Shown here piece after piece: positions 6,311-12,772 of a stretch of 20,803 bases of DNA. The notes beneath the pieces were generated by a model, which was given only the letters and a program-made list of their open reading frames with translations, was not told the origin of the DNA and did no database searches. The stretch is from the IMG/VR virus record IMGVR_UViG_3300025687_000421, positions 1 to 20,803 of that record. One strand, 5' to 3'. The position numbers and the translations under genes were made by a program. Numbering within the stretch: position 1 is the first letter of the stretch; every line of letters begins with the position of its first letter. This DNA is from a virus.

Positions 6311-6955
6311 TTACAGTTTTTTTATAAAATCCTCGAATATTTTTGCTTTTTTCTCAGCTAATTCGTGTCTTTTAGTTTTAATTAGTTCCATTTTCCAAGA
6401 TTCTACATCTTGTTCAACAAGAACACCATTGTTCCATACCCACTCTTTGCCTTCCATAATACCTTCTACGAAAGCGTCTGGAGCTGATGGATCTGCAACT
6501 ATGTCGGCAGCAGTAGCTAAATAGAAATCACTCCCTACGTAATTACCACCATTTTTTGATTCTAATGAACCCATACCACGTGAAGAAACGCCTAACTTAG
6601 CGCCTTCATCAATAAGACTTTTTACAATCTTACCATATGGAGTGTCCATTATCTTCGCCTCACCAATAAAGTTTTTTCCCTCTGGATATAGTTTCTTAAT
6701 CATATGCGAAACTCTTTCCAAATTGACAGTTGGTCCGTCTGGATGACCTAGTTCACCAAATGCTCTACTTTTATTGATAAATTCTGCGTTATAACGTTTA
6801 ACTTCTTTTGTTAATACGTCTGACGGATAAATTCTTCCGTTTCTATTTTTGATGTCCGATTGTAAGAATATACCTTTGATTTTATATTCTTTTTTACCGT
6901 TATTTTCTTCTACTAGATAAGTAGCTTCATTAATTTCTTCTCTAATAAGTTTCAT
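6311..6955 (-). CDS. 21: gp21 prohead maturation protease (214 aa)
   Basis: Serine protease of the T4 gp21/herpesvirus-assemblin-like type that cleaves the scaffold and the capsid propeptide inside the prohead. Visible landmarks are FLQSDIKNRNGRIYP (31-44), the catalytic-His segment GELGHPDGPTVNLERVSH with H71, the nucleophile segment LGVSSRGMGS with S124 or S125, and DIVADPSAPDAFV (151-163), where D151 or D155 may complete the site. Length matches T4 gp21 (212 aa). The C-terminal lysine-rich helix (about 190-214) may target it to the core. The RBS is GGGAG within a purine-rich leader 22 nt long behind an exact late box. Confidence 0.93.
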   Translation of the reverse strand: MKLIREEINEATYLVEENNGKKEYKIKGIFLQSDIKNRNGRIYPSDVLTKEVKRYNAEFINKSRAFGELGHPDGPTVNLERVSHMIKKLYPEGKNFIGEAKIMDTPYGKIVKSLIDEGAKLGVSSRGMGSLESKNGGNYVGSDFYLATAADIVADPSAPDAFVEGIMEGKEWVWNNGVLVEQDVESWKMELIKTKRHELAEKKAKIFEDFIKKL

Positions 6956-6977
6956 CTTTTCTCTCTCTTGCTCCCTA

Positions 6978-6985
6978 TATTTATA
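6978..6985 (-). promoter_or_regulatory. Late promoter TATAAATA for gp21
   Basis: Exact minus-strand TATAAATA, 2 nt after the stop codon of the 130-aa gene and 22 nt before the gp21 ATG. Confidence 0.78.
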
Positions 6986-6987
6986 AT

Positions 6988-7380
6988 TTATCTAAATTCT
7001 ACAACAATTGTGTAGTTATCTCCTGTAGCAAAATTCTTAGTTGACAATAATACATCACCTGTAGGTGTTGTTGCATTGTTTGTAATTTCATCACCTGCAG
7101 CTCTTAAATCCCAATATCCGTTACCAGATAATAAAACTGCCGTACTATTTGTAGCACCTGCCCATATTAATTCAACTGCTGATTTGTTGTTAGATGTATT
7201 AATAGAAAACCATATTTTAGATATTTTTCTATTACCGTCAGTTGACATAAAAGTTGTTTCAGAAGCGTCAACTTTAGTTACGTTTGTTTCACCAGTACCA
7301 TCCGATAAATTTGTAAGTTTAGTTACAAATTTTACACCAGAAGTATCAGCAATTGTTTGTGTTGTTACTGTATCAGCCAT
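6988..7380 (-). CDS. Small beta-rich virion-type protein, paralogue 3 of a tandem triplet (130 aa)
   Basis: No named family recognised. It shares a layout with the two genes upstream: an N-terminal strand region, then RKISKIWFSI (51-60), AVELIWAG (68-75), AVLLSGNGYWDL (81-92), and a terminal hydrophobic strand after GDVLLST (YTIVVEFR). The common core is I-x-x-I-x-Y/W, then a V/L-x-L/V-x-W/F strand, then L-S-G-x-G-x-Y/W. Small size, Thr/Asn/Gly-rich strands and no helical heptads suggest a compact beta-sandwich such as a capsid decoration protein or a short structural adaptor. Location between the prohead core genes and the gp21 protease supports a head role. Its start forms a TAATG overlap with the 120-aa gene. 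Confidence 0.75.
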   Translation of the reverse strand: MADTVTTQTIADTSGVKFVTKLTNLSDGTGETNVTKVDASETTFMSTDGNRKISKIWFSINTSNNKSAVELIWAGATNSTAVLLSGNGYWDLRAAGDEITNNATTPTGDVLLSTKNFATGDNYTIVVEFR

Positions 7381-7742
7381 TAGTTATATCCCGATTCTTT
7401 ATGTGCCTCTATTACTAAATTATATTTGGCAACATTAGAGTCACTATCTAATAAAATGTTACCAATAACATCTTTAATTTTTTCTTCACCTGGTTTTAAA
7501 CCATAGTTACCACGTCCTGACAATACAACTTTAGTAGTATTATCATTTTCAAAATAAACTGTTACTTCTCCTGTACCTATAATTTCATAAGCAATATTAG
7601 CTATTGAAACTTTAGGTTCACTTGAAGCATTATTTGAATTGACAACATCAACCAATAATTCACCTACTTCTTCACCTACTCCATTTGAGTTAACAATAAT
7701 ATGAAAATTATTATCAACAACTTTAGTAGTTGTTATTGTCAT
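7380..7742 (-). CDS. Small beta-rich virion-type protein, paralogue 2 of a tandem triplet (120 aa)
   Basis: The shared core is VSIANIAYEI (45-54), VTVYFEND (60-67), KVVLSGRGNYGL (71-82) and a C-terminal GNILLDSDSNVAKYNLVIEA (94-113), each matched in order by its neighbours. It is more acidic than the other two. It begins MTITTTKVV, close to MAITTKILS of the gene upstream, which supports duplication. Only 7 nt separate it from the upstream gene and no good Shine-Dalgarno is visible, so it may depend on translational coupling; its own stop overlaps the next start as TAATG. Function unknown; head decoration or internal head protein is the leading idea. Confidence 0.75.
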   Translation of the reverse strand: MTITTTKVVDNNFHIIVNSNGVGEEVGELLVDVVNSNNASSEPKVSIANIAYEIIGTGEVTVYFENDNTTKVVLSGRGNYGLKPGEEKIKDVIGNILLDSDSNVAKYNLVIEAHKESGYN

Positions 7743-7749
7743 AAATTAA

Positions 7750-8124
7750 TTAATCGTTTTCACCCATTCCGATTTTTTGCAATGTTAACAATGCGTAACC
7801 AGTAGCAGATACAGTTACACCTTCAATATCACCGCCTGTAGCAGTTGTATTAGTAGCTGTATTTTTAATTACAGCACCGTAATATATTCCTGCACCTGAC
7901 AAGTTAATTGCGTCAACATCTGCTGATGCACCTTTGAATTGTAATTGTAATCTACCACTTAAACCGTAGTTGATATGAGTAATATGTAATTTAGCGCCGT
8001 TAGCGTGTCCACTCAAACCACTTGCGTCAACAGCCGTAGCTGTAGTAGCAGTGTCATTATCAAAAGTGAGCAATACTTTGGCGTGTGTTTTTGTATCAGA
8101 TAAAATCTTTGTTGTTATAGCCAT
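7750..8124 (-). CDS. Small beta-rich virion-type protein, paralogue 1 of a tandem triplet (124 aa)
   Basis: First of the three similar genes in transcription order. Core motifs are LHITHINYGL (46-55), LQLQFKGA (59-66), DAINLSGAGIYYG (71-83) and a final strand ATGYALLTLQKIG (107-119). It has a good RBS (TAGGAG, 9-10 nt before the ATG), unlike its two partners, so it may be the entry point for ribosomes on this mini-operon. Extra Ala/Thr/Gly content gives loops typical of virion beta proteins. No catalytic motif, signal peptide or membrane segment is seen. Confidence 0.75.
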   Translation of the reverse strand: MAITTKILSDTKTHAKVLLTFDNDTATTATAVDASGLSGHANGAKLHITHINYGLSGRLQLQFKGASADVDAINLSGAGIYYGAVIKNTATNTTATGGDIEGVTVSATGYALLTLQKIGMGEND

Positions 8125-8131
8125 AGTTTCT

Positions 8132-8377
8132 TTACACTCCTAATTGTTCTTTTGTTTCTTTATCAAAGTAATCTTCGATTTCCTTTTTGTTTACATTATG
8201 AAATTCGGCAATTTTTTCTATCGCATTTTCAAAATTGAAAATTAAATTGCCATCATTCTTAACTAATTTAAGAACGTCATTTATTGCCTCTTTCATAATA
8301 GGCGATAAATTATTAAAACTTTCTGTATCTAATAAATAATTTTCTTTTATTAGATTACTGACCTTGTTCAACGTCAC
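8132..8377 (-). CDS. Small prohead-region protein with probable GTG start (81 aa, gp68-like position)
   Basis: The frame is open to an ATG at 8458, but that part lies inside the prohead core gene and encodes Gln/Leu-rich shadow sequence. Convincing protein starts near NLIKENYLLDTESFNNLSP and continues with MKEAINDVLKLVKNDGN and a helical C-terminus ending KEQLGV. I place the start at GTG 8377, with AGAGG 6 nt upstream and a 23-nt overlap with the preceding gene. TTG at 8371 and ATG at 8296 (54 aa) are alternatives, the latter without an RBS. T4 has gene 68 at this location, but no sequence similarity to it is clear to me. A helical, charged composition fits a prohead core component. Confidence 0.55.
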   Translation of the reverse strand: MTLNKVSNLIKENYLLDTESFNNLSPIMKEAINDVLKLVKNDGNLIFNFENAIEKIAEFHNVNKKEIEDYFDKETKEQLGV

Positions 8378-8639
8378 CTGCAACCTCTGGTTCTGGTGTA
8401 GCTGCTGGTTCAGCACTTTGTTGCATATCAGCAGGTACAGTTTCAGGCGAAGGATCAATTACTTCTGGTTTTGGGTCAGAAAAAGAGGCCGCTTGAAATA
8501 AATTAGAAGCCATATCTTGTCTTTTAACTTCTAAAGCGTCGCCTACTTTTGCTCTTAAAGCATCCTTAAATGCTTCACCAGCTTCAGCATTAGCGCCTGT
8601 TGATAATTTATCTATAAAATTTTTTACTTCTTCACTCAT
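8355..8639 (-). CDS. Prohead core protein, gp67-like position (94 aa)
   Basis: Small acidic protein directly after the portal gene, where T4 has the prohead core gene 67. The N-terminal half is helical (MSEEVKNFIDKLSTGANAEA then FKDALRAKVGDALEVKRQDM), a pattern I associate with short prohead core proteins of marine T4-like phages. The C-terminal half is Pro/Glu/Ala-rich and probably disordered, ending DVEQGQ. It would join gp22 inside the prohead and probably be processed by gp21. It has a strong RBS AGGAG and an exact late box only 10 nt before the ATG. Confidence 0.72.
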   Translation of the reverse strand: MSEEVKNFIDKLSTGANAEAGEAFKDALRAKVGDALEVKRQDMASNLFQAASFSDPKPEVIDPSPETVPADMQQSAEPAATPEPEVAGDVEQGQ

Positions 8640-8649
8640 TTTATCTCCT

Positions 8650-8657
8650 TATTTATA
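8650..8657 (-). promoter_or_regulatory. Late promoter TATAAATA fused to the RBS of the prohead core gene
   Basis: Exact minus-strand TATAAATA that contains the TAA stop of the portal gene and is followed at once by AGGAGATAAA and the ATG at 8639. With T4 spacing, transcription would start within or just after the Shine-Dalgarno. Confidence 0.7.
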
Positions 8658-10152
8658 ACGTTTCATTGGAATTTGTTGGGGCTGCAATAATTCCATCGTC
8701 AATTTCTTTCTTAATTTGTTTATCAATATCTTCCATTTCTCTTTCGTCTTGTTTAAGTATATTCTTTCTTACATACTTAACAGAATAGTATTTACCAACA
8801 TAATCTCTCATTTCATTAGCTAATGCTAATCTTTCTCTCATCATTTCTGTGTTTTTTAACTCAGCAAAATGACCATCTTTTAAGAAATCATATTGAATAT
8901 GAGCTGCGATTGTACCCCAATCTTCTTCAGCAATCACTCCTTTTAATACTAATTGTGTTCTTAAAATATCATTAAATAGTTCAGTAAATTTTCTTCTTAA
9001 TCTTTGAACAAATTTAGTAAATTTTAATTCATCTCTAGTAATTTCAGCTGCTCTTCCTAAATTAAATCCTGAAGAGGCTTCCATTCTACTTACAGGCACA
9101 TTTAAACTTCTATAAAGTTTCTTTTGGAAGTATTCAATGTCAGTGATCTCACCTAAGTTTTGACCACCAGGTAAAGTTGTTATTTCAGTTCCTCTACCAC
9201 CTTCTCTACGAGGTAACCAGTAATCTTCTAACATATTCATATAATTACGGTCATCTCTTATTTCACCTGTAGCTGCGTCATAGACAAGTTTGTTTCTATA
9301 TCTTGCCATAACATCTCTTAAATATTGTTCAGCTTTTCCTTTTGGTAAATTACCTACATCAATATAAAAAATTCTTCTTTCTGGTGCTCTAGCAATTCTA
9401 TAAATTACCACAGCGTCTTCAATCATTCTTAACTGATTGACAGGTTTAATTGCCTTATGTAAGTAAGACAACACCATATTTTTATTTTGGTCAATTAGAC
9501 CAGAGTTTGTATATGCAATAGTATCAGAAGCAATTTTAATACCTTGACCTGCTGTTGCATTTGCTACACCTCTTTCATTGTAAACATAATATTCATTAAA
9601 TTCGTTTATTATATCTAACGATCCTTGAGTTCTGTTTTTTCTAACTTCTCTAACTTTTTTTACTTTTCTAGGATCCAGATATTTTAATTCTAACAATCCT
9701 GTTCTAGGATTTTCTCTATCAATAATTTTTTGATAATACATACGACCATCAACATACCATCTTCTAAAGATGTCGTGGCCTTTTGTGTTGAATTGCATTA
9801 ACCTTAATATATAACTAAACTCGTCTTCTATTTTTCTTCTCACTTCATTGCCGAAAGGTAAGTTGTTCAAAACACATCTTACAGGTTCCTTATCACCCTC
9901 AACTACAATAGCTTCATTAACTATATCATCTATAGCTGTGTCGCACTCGGGGTGTAAAGATATTTCTCTATATCTCCTAATAAGATCGGCTTCGTTCTTT
10001 GCTGTACCTTCAATGTCCAAATATTGACCGAAGTAACCGCCTGTAGCGGCGACGGTTGTTGCACCGTCATCCGCTACTGGAATACTAAAGTTTTGTTTTG
10101 GATCATCTTTAGGCTTTACTCTTGTTATTTGAAAACCAAATAATTCTGCCAT
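8653..10152 (-). CDS. 20: gp20 portal vertex protein (499 aa)
   Basis: Dodecameric portal through which DNA enters and leaves the head, and the nucleator of prohead assembly on the inner membrane in T4. Recognisable blocks include LIRRYREISLHPECDTAIDD near residue 65, KYLDPRKVKKVREVRKNRT, RMIEDAVVIYRIARAPERRI, DRNYMNMLEDYWLPRREGGR followed by GTEITTLPGGQNLGEI, and FQKKLYRSLNVPVSRM. Length is near T4 gp20 (524 aa). The N-terminal MAELFGFQITRVKPKDDPKQ is typical of the short variable leader in marine relatives. It has a clean RBS AAGGAGA. Order gp19-gp20-core-gp21 is as in T4. Confidence 0.95.
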   Translation of the reverse strand: MAELFGFQITRVKPKDDPKQNFSIPVADDGATTVAATGGYFGQYLDIEGTAKNEADLIRRYREISLHPECDTAIDDIVNEAIVVEGDKEPVRCVLNNLPFGNEVRRKIEDEFSYILRLMQFNTKGHDIFRRWYVDGRMYYQKIIDRENPRTGLLELKYLDPRKVKKVREVRKNRTQGSLDIINEFNEYYVYNERGVANATAGQGIKIASDTIAYTNSGLIDQNKNMVLSYLHKAIKPVNQLRMIEDAVVIYRIARAPERRIFYIDVGNLPKGKAEQYLRDVMARYRNKLVYDAATGEIRDDRNYMNMLEDYWLPRREGGRGTEITTLPGGQNLGEITDIEYFQKKLYRSLNVPVSRMEASSGFNLGRAAEITRDELKFTKFVQRLRRKFTELFNDILRTQLVLKGVIAEEDWGTIAAHIQYDFLKDGHFAELKNTEMMRERLALANEMRDYVGKYYSVKYVRKNILKQDEREMEDIDKQIKKEIDDGIIAAPTNSNETL

Positions 10153-10188
10153 AAAATAATCTCCTTATACTAATACTTATCCTTGTGG

Positions 10189-10716
10189 TTAAGTAGTAGT
10201 ATTTGTTTCAAAGTATTGGTATTTGAAAACAATATTAAACTGCTCAATAGCTGTTTGTTCGTCATACGTTAAGTCAATTGTACCAACTTCAGTAGGGAAA
10301 GCCCCTCTCAAAGTGTAAGACTTAATTGTATTTCCGTTTCTATCTAAGTGGTCAATAAATGCGTCCACTTGATAGTCAGCTGGGTTAGTTAAACCCTCAT
10401 TGTCAGTCATATTATTAATACCATTTTGCCATCTTTCAAATGCGTTTCTCAATCTAAAGTTTGTGTCATTATAAACAGTGATCGACCAATCTGCAAATGT
10501 TCTATCACCTGCAATTTTGATTGATCTACCTCTAAATTTGACATCAACTTCACCGATAGTCATTGCTGGTATCTGTGTTGATCTACATAAGAAAGCAAGG
10601 TCTTCTATTTCGCCACCAACTTGTGCGTAACCAGGAAAAGGCATAGTCACCTTAAACTGATTGGCTCTAGCGCCACCGCCAGCAAGTTTAGCTTTGAAGT
10701 CATTAATGTTTGCCAT
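10189..10716 (-). CDS. 19: gp19 tail tube protein (175 aa)
   Basis: Forms the inner tail tube as stacked hexamers. The sequence has the tube fold: MANINDFKAKLAGGGARANQ and FKVTMPFPGY at the start, DLAFLCRSTQIPAMTIGEVD, RGRSIKIAGDRTFADWSI, the helix FRLRNAFERWQNGI, and late strands GAFPTEVGTIDLTYDEQTAI and FKYQYFE. Length is close to T4 gp19 (163 aa). It follows the sheath gene by 22 nt with RBS AAAGGAG. The protein at 2771-3394 appears to be a divergent paralogue. Confidence 0.94.
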   Translation of the reverse strand: MANINDFKAKLAGGGARANQFKVTMPFPGYAQVGGEIEDLAFLCRSTQIPAMTIGEVDVKFRGRSIKIAGDRTFADWSITVYNDTNFRLRNAFERWQNGINNMTDNEGLTNPADYQVDAFIDHLDRNGNTIKSYTLRGAFPTEVGTIDLTYDEQTAIEQFNIVFKYQYFETNTTT

Positions 10717-10738
10717 TTTTTATTCTCCTTTTCTAATC

Positions 10739-12661
10739 TTAGCTAGCTACTTCTTCAAAAGAAACGCCAGTTCTGGTTGCTACAAATGATAATGTGATAA
10801 AGTTGATACTTCTTGCTGGTTTCACAAAGATTTCAGCAATAAATTCATTTCTATCAATTACATCACCTGTATTGTTAGTTTCATCACACACTACTAAGAA
10901 GTCTGTGATACCTCTTCGCCCTTGTACTTCTCTTAGGAAAGGCTCAACTATATTTCTAAAGTTTGCTCGAGTAAACTCATCATTAAACTCAAACAATTGG
11001 AATTTAGAAGCAGTTGAGATTGCCTTCTCTAAAGTAATAAACAATCTTCTTACGTTGATTCTATCAAAAGCTGATGGAGCACTTAATCCAGTTTTATCAC
11101 CGAATAGTACAGTACCTTGTCCTGGGAAAGTTACCACAGGATTGATTCTGTTTCTATAAAGATCATCTCTTTGTGTTTTATTTGGATTGTATGCTAACTT
11201 AACTGCGCCTCTAACATTTCCTCTGTTAAGGCCAGCTGGTGAATACCAACTATCTGCGATTAAGTCTGTTCTAGCAGCTAAGCCTGCCATATCACCATTT
11301 AACGGTACATATCTATACACATCACTATATCTGTCGTACATATATTTGTATCCACTATCGAATACAACATATGAAGATGAAGATATGCTTGAATAGAAAC
11401 TAATAATATTATTAGTTTGTGTGTTAGCACTTGTAACGTTTACAACGTCTGATCTCTCTGGAGATACAAACGCTATAGCGTCTTTTCTATTTTCTGCAAT
11501 TGTGATAAGATTATCAATATGTGTTGCGTCACAAGCTCCTGCTACGATTAAACCAATGTCAACAGTTTGACTGTCTTCAAATTTTTCATAAGCAGTTTTC
11601 TTTTGACCTGTAGTTACAGTCGAACCATTAGAACCATTTGATAATGATTCATCTGTCGGTGTAGTTACAGCAGTAAAAGTTATACCAGCAGCCGCACTAC
11701 CCCAGTTTGTACCACTTGAGTTGTGATCCATCCAGAAAACGTATTGTGATTTTCCAAACAATACATCAGCGTAGTAGTTAGTATCTCCTTGTGGAGATTT
11801 TGCGTCTGAAGCTTTAGAAGCTTTTTCAAAAACTTCTAAAACAGTATTTGGTGTACCTGAAATAACTCCGTCTTCGTCAATAACGATTACGTGTATTTCA
11901 TCATTAGCACCACTTCTTGCTGAAACGTAAGGTGAAGTTCCTGGAGCACCTGATACTAAATCATAATATCTCCATCTTCTTTTTACGTTAGCGCCATCTG
12001 TTAATGCAACGTGTAATCCGCCTGAACCTGTATCGGCTCTAACGAAAGTAATAGCAGGTGAAGACACAGTAGTTACTCTATATTTGTAACCATCATAGTC
12101 TGTACCTGCAGCTGTTGTAGAAAATTCTACAATGTCGCCCACGTTAATACCAGTTGTACTTGTTAAAGTTATAGTAGTATCGCCTACTGCTGTGCTTGAA
12201 TCGTTAACTGTTGTTTTTGCAGCTTCTTCATAAGCAGTTGCACTAGGACAAGTTGCTACTTTTAGAGAATTACCCCAAGCACCTGCTGTTTTAGCAGCAA
12301 ATGTTCCTACAGCCGCTTGGCCAGTAGAGTAATTATCCGTATAATCTTCATTGTTTTTAATTTGTATTGCACTACCGCTTGAAGTTGCGTTAGTCAATCC
12401 AGTGTTAGTTGCTCGTACTACCCTTAAAGCGTTAGAGTATTGTAGGAAGTTTGCAGCTGAAAACCAGTCTTCAAAGTTTGTTGAATTTGGTTTTCCAAAC
12501 GTTTCTACTAATTCTTGTTCGCTTGAAACCGTTACGATTTCATCTAAAGGTCCTTTTTCAAATTGTCCTGCAAATGCACCAACACTTGTTGATACAGCTG
12601 GAATAACTCTAGTAAGGTCTCTTTCTTGTACGAGAACGCCTGGTGATACTTGAAATGCCAT
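10739..12661 (-). CDS. 18: gp18 contractile tail sheath protein (640 aa)
   Basis: Contractile sheath protein, similar in size to T4 gp18 (659 aa). The N-terminal block MAFQVSPGVLVQERDLTRVI, TSVGAFAGQFEKGPLDE and ELVETFGKP is typical of the family. The C-terminal third carries DRINVRRLFITLEKAISTAS, FEFNDEFTRANFRNIVEPFL and RRGITDFLVVCDETNN, and ends with FVKPARSINFITLSFVATRT, the conserved core that contacts the tube. Residues about 90-340 are Thr/Ser/Gly/Ala-rich and correspond to the variable outward domains. It has a strong RBS AAAAGGAGAA and a 97-nt leader after a late box, which also contains a tiny ORF and a hairpin (12678-12752). Confidence 0.95.
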   Translation of the reverse strand: MAFQVSPGVLVQERDLTRVIPAVSTSVGAFAGQFEKGPLDEIVTVSSEQELVETFGKPNSTNFEDWFSAANFLQYSNALRVVRATNTGLTNATSSGSAIQIKNNEDYTDNYSTGQAAVGTFAAKTAGAWGNSLKVATCPSATAYEEAAKTTVNDSSTAVGDTTITLTSTTGINVGDIVEFSTTAAGTDYDGYKYRVTTVSSPAITFVRADTGSGGLHVALTDGANVKRRWRYYDLVSGAPGTSPYVSARSGANDEIHVIVIDEDGVISGTPNTVLEVFEKASKASDAKSPQGDTNYYADVLFGKSQYVFWMDHNSSGTNWGSAAAGITFTAVTTPTDESLSNGSNGSTVTTGQKKTAYEKFEDSQTVDIGLIVAGACDATHIDNLITIAENRKDAIAFVSPERSDVVNVTSANTQTNNIISFYSSISSSSYVVFDSGYKYMYDRYSDVYRYVPLNGDMAGLAARTDLIADSWYSPAGLNRGNVRGAVKLAYNPNKTQRDDLYRNRINPVVTFPGQGTVLFGDKTGLSAPSAFDRINVRRLFITLEKAISTASKFQLFEFNDEFTRANFRNIVEPFLREVQGRRGITDFLVVCDETNNTGDVIDRNEFIAEIFVKPARSINFITLSFVATRTGVSFEEVAS

Positions 12662-12677
12662 TAGGATTCTCCTTTTA

Positions 12678-12752
12678 TTAATTAGCTAATTTTAACATAT
12701 ATTTTAAATCAAAAATCGTAAGTTTTCTTACGTCCATATTCAAACTTTTCAT
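12678..12752 (-). CDS. Possible 24-residue leader peptide upstream of gp18
   Basis: ATG-initiated ORF in the 111-nt gap between gp17 and gp18. It begins MKSLNMDVRKL, continues through a short amphipathic helix-like stretch and ends LKLAN with TAA. It ends 16 nt before the gp18 ATG, just before that gene's Shine-Dalgarno. The start lies 6 nt after an exact TATAAATA, with no Shine-Dalgarno, the same arrangement as several real genes here. A 6-bp hairpin lies within codons 7-12. It may be a real micro-protein, a regulatory leader peptide for gp18, or a chance ORF; conservation in relatives would decide. Confidence 0.4.
   Translation of the reverse strand: MKSLNMDVRKLTIFDLKYMLKLAN
12717..12732 (-). 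repeat. Perfect hairpin CGTAAG-AAAA-CTTACG in the gp18 leader
   Basis: A 6-bp perfect inverted repeat with a 4-nt loop, followed on the minus strand by ATTTTTG. It could be a weak terminator for read-through from gp17, an attenuator, or an mRNA-stabilising element. The stem is short and the T-run is broken, so termination would be inefficient. Confidence 0.5.
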
Positions 12753-12758
12753 TACTAC

Positions 12759-12766
12759 TATTTATA
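12759..12766 (-). promoter_or_regulatory. Late promoter TATAAATA for gp18-gp19-gp20
   Basis: Exact minus-strand TATAAATA 6 nt after the gp17 stop and 97 nt before the gp18 ATG. It is also 6 nt before the 24-codon ORF. It probably drives the sheath-tube-portal series. Confidence 0.8.
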
Positions 12767-12772
12767 AAATAC

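Noticed and set aside
7076-7438. 120-codon plus-strand frame opposite the 130-aa paralogue
   Set aside because: It spans a minus-strand gene junction and has no Shine-Dalgarno; hydrophobic content is explained by antisense of Thr/Asn-rich codons.
8378-8458. N-terminal 27 codons of the ATG-initiated frame at 8458
   Set aside because: Gln/Leu-rich shadow of the prohead core gene; no start signal at 8458.
10794-12653. Plus-strand open frames opposite gp18
   Set aside because: Complement shadows of the sheath gene; composition follows gp18 codons and there is no promoter or RBS of their own.
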